Origin: an uncultured Prevotellaceae bacterium
Lineage (GTDB): Bacteria > Bacteroidota > Bacteroidia > Bacteroidales > Bacteroidaceae
Assembly: GCA_900543815.1 (NCBI GenBank)
Contig: UQST01000021.1
Coordinates: 1-47,023 of the forward strand
Direction of reading: 5' to 3'
Length of the DNA: 47,023 bases
A program made the translations under genes and the position numbers. The notes under the pieces were generated by a model, which worked only from the letters and a program-made list of their open reading frames with translations, did not search any database and was not told the origin of the DNA. This document shows, one piece after another, positions 17,407 to 26,749 of this stretch. Each line of letters starts with the position of its first letter. Within the stretch, counting starts at the first letter, position 1.

Positions 17407-18387
17407 TCAGAGCCCCCCATAGTCTTCGGGCCTCACCACACAGTCCTTGGCGGCATTCTTCCTGCGCTTGGCCTGCACGATGCGGTCGCCTGGTTTGGTG
17501 CTTTCAGTCACCCACAGGTTGCCACCGATGATGGTTCCTGCGGCTATGGTAATGCGCCCCAGCACAGTGGCATTGCTATATACAATGACATTGTCCTCCA
17601 GTATGGGATGACGTGGAATGCCCTTGATGGGGTTGCCGTTCTCGTCCAAAGGGAAACTCTTGGCACCAAGCGTCACCCCCTGATACAGCTTCACATTATT
17701 GCCGATGATGCATGTGGCACCTATCACCACACCCGTACCATGGTCGATGGTGAAGTGATGGCCGATGGTGGCGGCGGGGTGAATGTCGATGCCCGTCTCG
17801 CTGTGAGCCATCTCGGTAATGATTCGTGGAATGAGGGGAACTCCCAACACCAGCAGTTCGTGCGCTACGCGATAGTTGGTGAGAGCGCGTATCACGGGGT
17901 AGCAACTGATAATCTCGCCATAGGAATCGGCGGCAGGGTCGCCATTGTAGGCTGCCTCCACGTCGGTGGCCAGGATATCCCTCAATGCGGGGAGCCTCTG
18001 TATGAAATCCACGGCTATCTGCTCGGCACGCTCACGTCGCTCGCAAGTGTCCTCATTGTACTGCGCTTTATGGTCATCGGCATCCTGTCCCTCCTCTACG
18101 GGCAGAGTGGTACACAGACCCGCCAATATCTGTTCGGTGAGCAATGTATGCAGGCGCTCCATGCTCACACCCAGGTGATAAGTCTGCATGCGGGCGCTGA
18201 TGGCCGGCTGTCCGAAGTAACCGGGGAAGAAGACAGAGCGGCACAGGTCAACCACCTCGGCCAATGCCTGCTGGCTGGGTAGTGGGTCTCCGTCTCTGTG
18301 CTCAAGTGATAAACCATGCAGCGGGCTGTTCTCGCTCAATTGGGAGATAGTCTGCTGAAGCTGGTTGTTCAGTCTTGTTGGGCTCAT
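17407..18387 (-). CDS. cysE: Serine O-acetyltransferase
   Basis: CysE transfers acetyl from acetyl-CoA to L-serine, giving O-acetylserine for cysteine synthesis. The 326-residue protein has an alpha-helical N-terminal domain longer than that of E. coli CysE, like the EpsC-type serine acetyltransferases of Bacteroidetes, and a left-handed beta-helix of hexapeptide repeats from about residue 195. The diagnostic block GIDIHPAATIGHHFTIDHGTG contains the catalytic His and Asp (D215-H216 in the IDHGTG part), and YQGVTLGAKSF follows. A good promoter lies 41 bases upstream (18428-18458). It is the first gene of the run cysE, RNA methyltransferase, peptidase, purD and membrane protein. Confidence 0.93.
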   Translation of the reverse strand: MSPTRLNNQLQQTISQLSENSPLHGLSLEHRDGDPLPSQQALAEVVDLCRSVFFPGYFGQPAISARMQTYHLGVSMERLHTLLTEQILAGLCTTLPVEEGQDADDHKAQYNEDTCERRERAEQIAVDFIQRLPALRDILATDVEAAYNGDPAADSYGEIISCYPVIRALTNYRVAHELLVLGVPLIPRIITEMAHSETGIDIHPAATIGHHFTIDHGTGVVIGATCIIGNNVKLYQGVTLGAKSFPLDENGNPIKGIPRHPILEDNVIVYSNATVLGRITIAAGTIIGGNLWVTESTKPGDRIVQAKRRKNAAKDCVVRPEDYGGL

Positions 18388-18427
18388 CGCTGCTTGTATG
18401 ATGTCAAAGGAATACGTATTCTGTGTG

Positions 18428-18458
18428 CAAAAGTACTAAAACACTTCCTCTTGTACAA
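18428..18458 (-). promoter_or_regulatory. Bacteroidetes-type promoter for the cysE operon
   Basis: On the minus strand: TTG (18458-18456), 20 bases, TACTTTTG (18435-18428), a full match to the consensus. The cysE ATG follows 40 bases later. Confidence 0.75.
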
Positions 18459-18644
18459 GCCTTTTTGAGAAAAACGCAAATCATCTGCCTCAGATAGTCC
18501 GTTTGCCTGCTACGCGAAGGCTCATATCCTGTGGTTCCCACGCCACCCGCCTGGCACGTGCTGCCGACCGCCGCATGCCGCATGCCCACATGCTTGCCCA
18601 AGCAAAAGCCACTGCACCGGGCACCTGCGTCAGTACCTACCGCC

Positions 18645-21489
18645 TCACCTTCCCACAATGATTCCTCCCTCATCGCAAACGCCCTCTATGCTCACGGCAG
18701 GCTCACAGTCACGGCTGTTTCCCCACAGGGTAATCTCTGCCTCCCCATTGCCATCCAACTTCAAGTCTGGATTCCAATAGAGTGTACGGCGATGATCGGC
18801 ATGGGCAGGCAGAGGCCGTTGCTCATAATGAGGGCGATAAAAGTCTTCGCAAGTGTTATATCCCGACACCACATACATGCGGTCACGGCTGGTGGGCCTC
18901 ACCAAATGGTCGGGCAAAGCCACCAGATTGACCGTCACACTGGGCTGGTCGGCAGCCTGGTAGCGCTTGTCACCCTCCAGACGGGGAGAATAGTCGGTAT
19001 AGATGAGCACCTTCTCGAGATTACAGATGATTGTAGCGCAACTGGTCTGATATTGAGGTAAAGAACGAAGCGGAATGCCCGTTCCATCTGCGCTCCAGAT
19101 CATAACTGCGACGGATGCCCATATCGCCTATGTAGAGGCGGCCCAAACTGAGTGAGAAATAAAGTGATCCGCACAGCCAGGCGGGCATGAGACCGGCATC
19201 CACCACTTGGTTGAAGGCTTCATAGGCATCCACCACCAACGCCGGTTTGTTCAGATCCAGCGCACGCAACCCGCCCCTACGGGCTCCCACCGTCACCATG
19301 GCCAGCGTGGTAGTGCTGTCATCATCCTCTTCCAGTCCATATTCCAGATAGTCGGGAAACCGTGTCTGGTAAAACGAATAGGGCTTTACAAATCGCGGAT
19401 AAGGCTGGCTAAGACGAACGCTGTAGTCAGGATATTCATCAGCATCGGCCACCATGCATACTTCCTGCCCGCTCTTGATGGTCGTAAGATGCAGATAGTA
19501 AGGCGTGTCAGAATGTGGAGCTTGCAGGGTGAACTGTCCCTGACGCGTCATGGCTGCCGTCTCGGCACTGGTGTTGGAGGCCATACTGGAGAGGACAGCA
19601 AACTGTGCATACACCTCCACCTCCTTCTTTATCTTGTTCAGATACTGTTTGCCTACGGAGTCACTGAACTTATCCTCCATCTCAGTGGAATAGAATCCGG
19701 CCTGCAATGCCTTTGCCCTGTCGGCCTGCATCCTTGCGTTCGTCCCCTTGGAATACCACTCCGGCTTGGCATCAACGGTGGGAGCAGAGGCGATGCCCAC
19801 CTCTGTGTTCTTGTCGGTATTCTTCACGCGCTTGCGTACCTCCTCTATCTTCGGCCCGCATGTCCCTGCCGTGGGATACAGACTCTTATAGGCAGAAAGG
19901 TCCTGCACGGGCAAAGTGTAATAGAGGTCTTCTGGGTCTCTGGCTGTATATTTATACACATCCCCACGCAGTATGGGCGCCATCTCAAAGGGTTCCTTCA
20001 CCAGGAAAGGTCTGGTCATCTCCTGCCACACATGTCTCCGCCATCCTTGCACCATCAGCAGGAGGTCAAGATGACGGTGATGCAGAGAGTCGTCTGCCTC
20101 AAAATAATAACCCGGACTTTCCACAAACCCCTTTATCTGACTGCAGAGCAATGCTTCGGTGAGCAGATTGCCATTGTCGAAAGTTTCACCAGAGCGGCCT
20201 TTGTCCCTTACGGCCACCGATACGGTTCCCGGCATGGGTGCCTTTACCTTCAGCGTAGCCTTGTCGTAGGCTTTCAGCACGGCAGGCATCCCGCTCACAA
20301 TGGCCTTGCCGGTCATCACTTTATCCTGGAAGCAGAACAACAGCCTGTCTGCCCACACCTTTCCGCTTCTGTCAAAGACCGTCACTTGCGCCACTCCTGC
20401 ATCCAGACACGCCTTGGGAACGCTCACGCTTCCTGCTTCTATTGTGCACTGGTACCTTACCGAACCGTTCTGCATGACAGTCATTCCCAACGGAACATCC
20501 CGTAGCCCTGCCCGTGCAATACCTACTTCAAGTGCCTGTTTGCCTTCGTGGGTGCGGACACTTACGCCCACATCCTCTCTCTTGGGCAAATCCACCTTCG
20601 CCACCTTTCCTTTTCCCCAAAGGAACTCTGCCCGATACTTCTCTCCCGACAAAGCCGTGATGAGAAGCACGCCTCTTCCTCGGTGCTCCGTCTGTGCCTC
20701 TGCCACCACTTGTCCCTTGCTGTCTTTCACGACCAGACGTCCGTCTCTGTGCTCGCCTTTCTCGCTCACAGCCTCAAAGGCAAGCCTCTGCTCCACCCCG
20801 TTCACCCAGTTTCCGCCCTCGGGATAGACAGTCACCTCAGCACCAGGCTCTTCCTGCCTCAACTTGTAATAGCGTCTCAGGGGGCGCAGGGTCATCACCT
20901 GACTGTAGTCTCCAGCCTTCTCGGGCTTGTCATACACGGGGAACACACGGCTGTAGAGCTTGTCATAGTCACGATAGAACTCCCTTGCCATCTCCTTTCG
21001 CAGGAACCAGGCATTGGTTCCCTTCTGCCTTGGATGATCATGCTCTCCCCAGTTGAGCTGCCAGCGCGTATAGGCTCTCAGTTCATAATAGCCGGCATAG
21101 GCCGTATCGGGAAGGCAGAAAGAGCCGCTGCCCATGCCGTTTCGCAAGCGCAGCGACTGCCTTTCCACCAAGTAGCCATCCTGGTTGAAGAGTTCGGCAT
21201 AAAGCACACAACTGATGTCAGAGGGCGTCATCTTACCGTCTCTGAGCACATACGCCTTGTACCAGATGGTGTCGCCCAGGAAGTAGCAGTTGTTGTCCAT
21301 GTGTACCGACACTATCTCCTGCGGTGTGTTCCTTGAGTATGCAACCACCTGGCTGGCCAGCGTCCGCAGCGAATCATCGGCCAATTCGCCTTGCACGGCA
21401 GGGAACTGGCCCGAGAGGCTGACTGTCTGTCCAAGGCATTGCCCTGCGCATACAAACAGCAGAAAAAGCAGTACACACGTCGTCATCAT
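18645..21489 (-). pseudogene. Secreted MG2-domain-like protein, split by a one-base frameshift
   Basis: Two adjoining frames together encode one protein of about 947 residues. The first (21489-19021, 822 residues) has a signal peptide (MMTTCVLLFLLFVCAGQCLG), a macroglobulin MG2-like domain near IVSVHMDNNCYFLGDTIWYKAYVLR and a long beta-rich body, and ends in QLRYNHL-stop. The second (to 18645) supplies the expected C-terminus, starting NLEKVLIYTDYSPRLEGDKRY and including RRTLYWNPDLKLDGNG. Dropping one T at 19023 restores the frame (CTG T AAT CTC). The family is a large exported protein common in Bacteroidales, of unknown role, sometimes linked to outer-membrane protein processing. This is either a real disabling mutation or a sequencing error. 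Programmed slippage is unlikely, because the CTG codon cannot re-pair after a +1 shift. Confidence 0.8.
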
Positions 21490-21635
21490 TCATCTACACT
21501 TTATCCCACAATCCGTCTCCAGCAAGCCTCCATCACCATCTCCCCAATCCTCCTTGAGGCATTCCTGCATATCCCAAAGGGCATCAAGAGGGCTTCATTT
21601 GTTTCGCAATCAGATGTTTGACGGTTGTTACAGGG

Positions 21636-21666
21636 CAAAGATAGCTCTTTTGGCGACAAGTCAAAA
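21636..21666 (-). promoter_or_regulatory. Candidate promoter for the MG2-like gene
   Basis: On the minus strand: TTTTG (21666-21662), 18 bases, TATCTTTG (21643-21636). The leader to the ATG at 21489 is about 146 bases, long for this group. No gene is seen in the 21490-21877 gap, where the two flanking genes diverge; a short hairpin CTGTCT-AAA-AGACAG lies at 21785-21799. Confidence 0.5.
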
Positions 21667-21838
21667 GTCCAGAGCCGCTTTTTATTCCTTTTTCTTTCCA
21701 CAAAGGGAGCCACTGCCCTGCGGGCGGCAGCAGGCCAATAGTCAGCACAGAACCGCCTGCCGAGGGGATCGGAAGGGTCTCGAGCTGTCTAAAAGACAGT
21801 TAATCAGGGAAAGAAGGGGCTGTATGAGGAAAAATCCG

Positions 21839-21846
21839 TACCTTTG
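21839..21846 (+). promoter_or_regulatory. Candidate -7 element for the GH20 gene
   Basis: TACCTTTG (TAnnTTTG) lies 31 bases before the ATG at 21878. No TTG is found 19-21 bases further upstream. Confidence 0.5.
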
Positions 21847-21877
21847 TGTCCACAAAACAACTTAACACCACTACTGC

Positions 21878-23569
21878 ATGAAGAAACTACTGTGCCTCGC
21901 AGCGATGTTCGTATCGGCTTTACTGCCGGCATTTTCCCAAGAGACATACATCACACCATCGCCCAAGAGCATCTCGTATGGGACGGGGCACTTCACCCTA
22001 CCCCGCAAGTATTCGGTGTCGCTTGCCGACTTCACCGATGGGGAGATGAAGAAGGAGGCCACACAATTTGTGGGCTCGCTGGACCGTACCACCGGCTACA
22101 AGGGCAAACTGAAGAAGGGCACCAAGGGCACCTTTGTACTCCTGAAGGACAGCACCATAGAGAGCGAGGGATACCAGATGGACATCACCCCACGACGTGT
22201 GACCATCAAGGTGAGCACCACTGCGGGACTGTTCTATGCCTTCCAGTCGGTGCGTCAGATGCTGCCCCCTCACGTGATGGCAGGCCTGGCGTGCGACACA
22301 GTGGCCGCCTACCGGCTGCCCGTAGCGAGCATCGACGATGCACCGCGATTCAGTTACCGTGGGTTCATGCTCGACTGCGGCAGGCACTTCTTCACCGTGC
22401 AGGACATCAAGCACGTGCTCGACGGAATGGCCATGTACAAGCTCAACTACTTCCACTGGCACCTGACCGAGGACCAGGGATGGCGCTTCGAGGTGAAAAA
22501 ATACCCCCGCCTCACCGAGATAGGCAGTGTGGCAAGCGACTGCCGCTGGAATGACATGGAGAAGGGATACTACTGGCTGGGACACCAATACGGCCCTTAC
22601 TTCTACACGCAGGACCAGTGCCGAGAGATAGTACGCTATGCCGACTCGCTGCACATACTGGTGATACCCGAGATAGACATGCCCGGCCACATCTGCGCAG
22701 CACTGGCTTCGTACCCAGAATTCAGCTGTGACCCCAAGGCCGAACACAAGGTGCAGACCAACCAAGGCGGTGTATATAGCGACGTGCTCAACGTTGCCAA
22801 CCCCGCAGCAGTGCAGTTCGCACGCGATGTGCTTACCGAAGTGATGGACGTGTTCCCCTGCGAATATGTGCACATAGGCGGCGATGAGTGCCCCAGCACA
22901 GCATGGGAGCACAACCAGCAATGCCAGCAGCTGCTGCAGAGCCTCATCGCCAAGGGCATCACGCCAGCCCAGGAGAAGCCCAACTACAGACCTCTGCAAA
23001 GCTATTTCATCACACAGATGGCCGAGCACCTGAAGCAAAGGGGACGCAAGATGGCACTCTGGAACGAGAGCGTGACGGCACATGGAGCCGACCTCAACCT
23101 GATAAAGCAGACGGGGGCAACCATCTTCTGCTGGCATCCATGCCAACAGGGAGCACGCACAGCGGCATCGCTGGGACTGGACTGCATCATCACAGAATAC
23201 GGGCCTGGCTGCTATTACATCAACCGCAAGCAGAGTGATGCTCCCGGAGAACCCGGTGCAGCAGGCAGCGGAAAGGACAATCTGGAGATGACCTTCAGGT
23301 ATGTGCCTGTACCCGAAAGCGTACCCGCCAACCAGCGGCACCACTACAAGGGTGTGCAGGGAACCTTCTGGACCGAGCACGTGTGCGACATCAACTATGT
23401 GGATTACCTGGCTTACCCACGTCTGATAGCCATTGCCGAGACGGGATGGAGCCCGCTGGAGAAGCCCGGATTCGACGACTTCCTGCGCCGCTTCAGGCAC
23501 GAGGCCGGCATCCTGCAGATGCGCGGCTTCAACTTCGGAAAGCATTATCTGCCCCAGGAGAGCAAGTAG
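21878..23569 (+). CDS. GH20 beta-N-acetylhexosaminidase, secreted
   Basis: This 563-residue exo-glycosidase removes terminal GlcNAc or GalNAc from glycans by substrate-assisted catalysis. It has a signal peptide (MKKLLCLAAMFVSALLPAFS), the GH20b N-terminal domain (about 25-150) and a catalytic barrel from about residue 155 with FSYRGFMLDCGRHF, YFHWHLTEDQGWR and VIPEIDMPGH. The catalytic pair D336-E337 is in HIGGDECP. The substrate-binding tryptophans near GTFWTEHV and AETGWSP are present. No lipobox is visible, so it should be periplasmic or exported. It is transcribed alone, with a hairpin terminator at 23631-23685. With the GH123 and SGNH genes 4-6 kb away it points to mucin-type, glycosphingolipid or N-glycan hexosamine use. 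Confidence 0.94.
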   Translation: MKKLLCLAAMFVSALLPAFSQETYITPSPKSISYGTGHFTLPRKYSVSLADFTDGEMKKEATQFVGSLDRTTGYKGKLKKGTKGTFVLLKDSTIESEGYQMDITPRRVTIKVSTTAGLFYAFQSVRQMLPPHVMAGLACDTVAAYRLPVASIDDAPRFSYRGFMLDCGRHFFTVQDIKHVLDGMAMYKLNYFHWHLTEDQGWRFEVKKYPRLTEIGSVASDCRWNDMEKGYYWLGHQYGPYFYTQDQCREIVRYADSLHILVIPEIDMPGHICAALASYPEFSCDPKAEHKVQTNQGGVYSDVLNVANPAAVQFARDVLTEVMDVFPCEYVHIGGDECPSTAWEHNQQCQQLLQSLIAKGITPAQEKPNYRPLQSYFITQMAEHLKQRGRKMALWNESVTAHGADLNLIKQTGATIFCWHPCQQGARTAASLGLDCIITEYGPGCYYINRKQSDAPGEPGAAGSGKDNLEMTFRYVPVPESVPANQRHHYKGVQGTFWTEHVCDINYVDYLAYPRLIAIAETGWSPLEKPGFDDFLRRFRHEAGILQMRGFNFGKHYLPQESK

Positions 23570-23630
23570 CACGAGGAGAACAAACAGGCAAACCTCCCCC
23601 AAGGAAGGCAACACACGCCTGAGGAAAAGT

Positions 23631-23685
23631 AAGCGCATTGAAATGAGAACGCCGCTGCACAGTGGGCACTCATTTCCATGCGCTT
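23631..23685 (+). terminator. Hairpin terminator after the GH20 gene
   Basis: Seventeen-base arms, 23631-23647 and 23669-23685, pair with one mismatch around a 21-base loop, followed by GCCTTTCT. Confidence 0.6.
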
Positions 23686-23701
23686 GCCTTTCTAATGCCA
23701 T

Positions 23702-23860
23702 CTATATCACACGGGCAGAAACCTCCGTAACATCTGTTTCTCCAACATGGCAATATGACCATTTACCTCTGTTTGGCATGACTCCAGCCAAAGCCGCAAT
23801 TTTGTATGTAGGACGCTTAGGTCTGTCGTTTCTTTCATCTTCACCTGTTTTTATAAAATT
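23702..23860 (-). pseudogene. Gene remnant without a start codon
   Basis: A minus-strand frame of 52 codons between stops has a protein-like composition (KTGEDERNDRPKRPTYKI, then AALAGVMPNRGKWSYCH, ending in SARVI). It has no ATG or GTG at its beginning and is preceded by an in-frame stop at 23863. It looks like the C-terminal remnant of a gene whose 5' part has been lost. I do not recognise the family. It may also be a chance open frame. Confidence 0.25.
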
Positions 23861-23919
23861 CTAATTCACCACCCTTCCAGTCTCACACATGACTTCAGAC
23901 TGTCTGGACGTCCAATTTC

Positions 23920-24246
23920 TCACGTTGGACAATCTCGCGGACTTATGCTCGACAAATTGATGCCATCATAAAACAGTTGGTGAGCCATATCATAAATCTC
24001 TGCCATCCTGGGATAATGCCCAACTATATAAGCCCTGTGGAAATCCCGCTTTCCCCCGTCATCAACATCTACAATGGCCGACCACACAAAACTCCAGAAC
24101 TGCATCTGATGCCCCCGCTTAAGCAGTGCCACCCTGTCAATGAGGCGTTCTGCCTCCCTGCCACGCCTGGTGAGGATATCCAACAAATGGTCATGCCATA
24201 GACTTTGGGCATCAGCCTCGTACCTCAAGCCACAGGTGATGGCCAC
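23920..24246 (-). pseudogene. Hypothetical protein fragment overlapping the BspA-like gene end
   Basis: From the ATG at 24246 this frame gives 108 residues (MAITCGLRYEADAQSLWHDH at the start, ending SSISPRDCPT). The same frame reads FYDKVVAITCGL upstream of the ATG, which looks like natural coding sequence cut off from its own N-terminus. Its base composition is GC-rich, unlike the AT-rich BspA-like gene it overlaps by 22 bases. I infer that an AT-rich segment was inserted or recombined next to the truncated 3' end of a resident gene. No family is recognised. It could be a real small gene. Confidence 0.35.
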
Positions 24247-25664
24247 GACCTTGTCATAGAATACTCTAAGTCAGGAATCAATGCCGGATTGAATCTGCGA
24301 TTATATTTTATAAGTTCCATTGCAACTTCATAATCCTCATCATTATCTACACACTGATAGGATAAGGCAACGTCATGCAGAATTTCTTTGAGATAGAATC
24401 GATCAGCATTTCTTATAGAATTAGCTATGCTATTGAGACGTGCATACAAGTGCTCATCTGTGATTTCTTTTTCCTCATCACAAATGTCTTTGTCGAGATC
24501 AAACTCTACAATATTTGTAAATGTTGACCATGGAGCTGTGTTTTCATAAATGATCTTTGTTCCTTTTGGTATAAACAATGAAGCATTATCACTTATACCA
24601 TGGAATGCTCCGTTTGATAACTTAAACGGAACAATTGAAAGGCAGATTATTTTTAGGTCGTCTGCTGTGGAATTAAACGCACAATCCCCTATAAAAGTTA
24701 ATGATGATGGCAATTCAAATACTTTAGTCTTCTTCTCGTCATCAAAAGCAAATTCGCCAATATGCTTTATCTTTGGCAGAATAAGATATTCAGGAAGAGA
24801 CTCATTTTTTGATCTAACATTAAAACAATTATCACCGATTACTTCTACGTTCTTTATGAAATCTGTAGAAGGTATAATAGCTCTTTCAAAACAATTAGAT
24901 GACAATTCAGTAATTCCTTGTGGGAATCTGAATGTCTTGTTGATTACTGTATTTGCAAAACAACCTATGCCAATAGATTTTACACTATTTGGAATGACAA
25001 GACGATCTAATGTGAGTCCACTGAAGGCATAATCTCCAATGGTCTCAATAGAACGTGGTAATTCTATCATGGTTAGTTTTGTACAACCTTGGAAACATTT
25101 TTCAGCAATGCGTGTTACGGTGTTTGGTATGATTACCTTTCCAGATTTTGCTCTTGGACAGAGTAAAATTTCAGTAACTTCATAGTTATAAAGTATGCCT
25201 CCTATGCTCTTATAGGAGTTATTATCTTTATCAACTCCAATTGAAGGCAAATTTGTACATTCTTGGAGGTTATCAATTGGGAAATCCTTTATTTGGGAAG
25301 GTATTGTTATTGATGTTAGCGTTGATGGGAAATTATTATGACCTATTTCTTCTAGACTATCAGGTAAAGAAATTGATGTAATTCTGGAACTTCTGAAACA
25401 TGAAGATCCTATTTTTATTAACGTTGTAGGAAGAGAAACAGAATATATGCCATATCTACTAAGGCATGAATCTCCCAACTCTGAGATTCCAGAGCATATC
25501 TGATATGATTCGTAATAATTGCTGGAACCTGATGCATTGTTTGATGTCATTGCTCCAGTACCTCTTACAAAATGAGTTCTACGATATGTGTTATCGCTAT
25601 ATTTTGTAGCTTTATCGTATTCATCTATTGCGTTAGGTCCACAATTTCTATTATAATCTGACAT
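24225..25664 (-). CDS. BspA-like leucine-rich-repeat protein, 3' end possibly altered
   Basis: The ATG at 25664 gives about 479 residues. The body (about 75-395) consists of LRR_5/BspA-type repeats such as SLPTTLIKIGSSCFRSS, VIPNTVTRIAEKCFQGC and ELPSSLTFIGDCAFNS. Such repeats mediate binding in surface proteins, but this one has no signal peptide or sorting domain, so a cytoplasmic or non-classical location is likely. A hydrophilic C-terminal segment (DEEKEITDEHLYARLNSIAN onward) follows. The last residues, TRSWPSPVA, are read from GC-rich DNA belonging to another frame, so the original C-terminus was probably lost at about 24260. The gene is markedly AT-rich compared with the rest of the window, a sign of transfer. 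I preferred 25664 over the upstream ATG at 25739 because the sequence before it is basic and unlike the family. Confidence 0.75.
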   Translation of the reverse strand: MSDYNRNCGPNAIDEYDKATKYSDNTYRRTHFVRGTGAMTSNNASGSSNYYESYQICSGISELGDSCLSRYGIYSVSLPTTLIKIGSSCFRSSRITSISLPDSLEEIGHNNFPSTLTSITIPSQIKDFPIDNLQECTNLPSIGVDKDNNSYKSIGGILYNYEVTEILLCPRAKSGKVIIPNTVTRIAEKCFQGCTKLTMIELPRSIETIGDYAFSGLTLDRLVIPNSVKSIGIGCFANTVINKTFRFPQGITELSSNCFERAIIPSTDFIKNVEVIGDNCFNVRSKNESLPEYLILPKIKHIGEFAFDDEKKTKVFELPSSLTFIGDCAFNSTADDLKIICLSIVPFKLSNGAFHGISDNASLFIPKGTKIIYENTAPWSTFTNIVEFDLDKDICDEEKEITDEHLYARLNSIANSIRNADRFYLKEILHDVALSYQCVDNDEDYEVAMELIKYNRRFNPALIPDLEYSMTRSWPSPVA

Positions 25665-25818
25665 AATATATTCCTTTCTTTTCTTCCTTAATTCCGCAAC
25701 ACTATTGTAAATTAAACCTTTTAAGTACCTGAGCAACAAAAAGGTGCCCAGGATTTTGCCATATCGAAGAATTCACTTGTCTTAGTGTTGCAAAAAACAA
25801 GAGAATACGACGATAGAC

Positions 25819-26240
25819 ATGGCGAAGTTACAAATTAAACCTGAGGAACTCACTCTTTTGGAGGAATATTTTCGGGTCATGGAGCAATTTGACTCCACAT
25901 TGTCATCTGTAATCGACTCAGACCTCGGTCTAAGATGTAAATCGTTTGGTTACCAGTACAGCGAAATCATCCGTTCTCTCATGAGGAATGCGAAAACTTA
26001 CTCGAATATGCTAAATTCAAATTCCCTGTTCTATGGGACAAAATGAACATGGTGCAGCTGGGCAAGATTGAGATGCTGACAGCCATCCTGCTTAGACTCA
26101 AGCTTAGCGATTATGAAATACGCATGTGCACCAACACTTCCGCTTCTGCCTATACCAACAGGAAAAACAGGATCAACAGGAAGCTGTTCCCCGAAAGCAA
26201 CATGAAACTCCTTAATGAGAACATCTGCACACTCAACTGA
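25819..26240 (+). pseudogene. Small AT-rich gene broken by a frameshift (possible HTH protein)
   Basis: The first frame runs from 25819 (MAKLQIKPEELTLLEEYFRV) and the second, ending at 26240, contains LGKIEMLTAILLRLKLSDYE and ASAYTNRKNRINRKLFPES. Reading the second frame back from its ATG at 26043 gives EECENLLEYAKFKFPVLWDK, which follows naturally on the first frame after residue 54 (EIIRSL). One base missing near 25975-25985 would explain the break, giving an original protein of about 140 residues. The C-terminal part looks like a helix-turn-helix with a basic recognition helix, as in C-terminal domains of some Bacteroidetes regulators; this is inference. It diverges from the BspA-like gene and shares its AT-rich composition. 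Confidence 0.5.
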
Positions 26241-26433
26241 CAACCACATGACACCCAATGTGTAAGCTATCCTCTGTGTAGAAATTCAGGCAGCACAGAA
26301 ACTCATCTCTTGTTTCATACACTCCTACAACTACGCCTATCGCAAAGGCCAAATATAGACTTGCACATGGGAAACAGATATCTTATGTGCATGCTTCAAT
26401 CAGCCTTCAGGGGTGGGTATGCAGTACGCATCC

Positions 26434-26525
26434 ACCGTCCAACCCAAGGCTGGACGGTCAGAGAAGGTATATTACTTTGCAAAGTAAGCTTGCTTCATCC
26501 ACCGTCCAGCCTTGGGTTGGACGGT
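26434..26525. repeat. Nested palindromic element, 92 bp
   Basis: Arms of 25 bases (26434-26458 and 26501-26525) are exact reverse complements. Each arm is itself an interrupted palindrome (ACCGTCCA and TGGACGGT, 9-base centre). The 42-base middle contains a perfect 16-bp palindrome, TTACTTTGCAAAGTAA (26472-26487). The short sequence CATCC precedes both arms. Its function is unknown. Confidence 0.85.
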
Positions 26526-26749
26526 GACGGAACATTTCTTCCCTGGCATGATGACTTACCGAAAGTGCAGAAGAAGCCTTCTTCTCCGTATTTGACAATA
26601 GTAAAAGTCCGTGAGGGAACTACTTTGTCTCATTATGGATTACGCCCTCGATTGGGGCGGCTATTTGGGAAACGGATACCTGAAGGTGGGCTGAAGTCTC
26701 CATGGGAAATCATAGGAGTGACATGGAGGCTATTATTCAGCAATCCTAA

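Noticed and set aside
19015..19030. Programmed +1 frameshift at CTG-TAA in the MG2-like gene
   Set aside because: Shifting by one base would place TGT under a Leu anticodon, which cannot re-pair, and no stimulatory structure is obvious. Mutation or sequencing error is simpler.
21998..23701. Open frame of about 570 codons on the minus strand
   Set aside because: Antisense to the GH20 gene with its intact catalytic motif.
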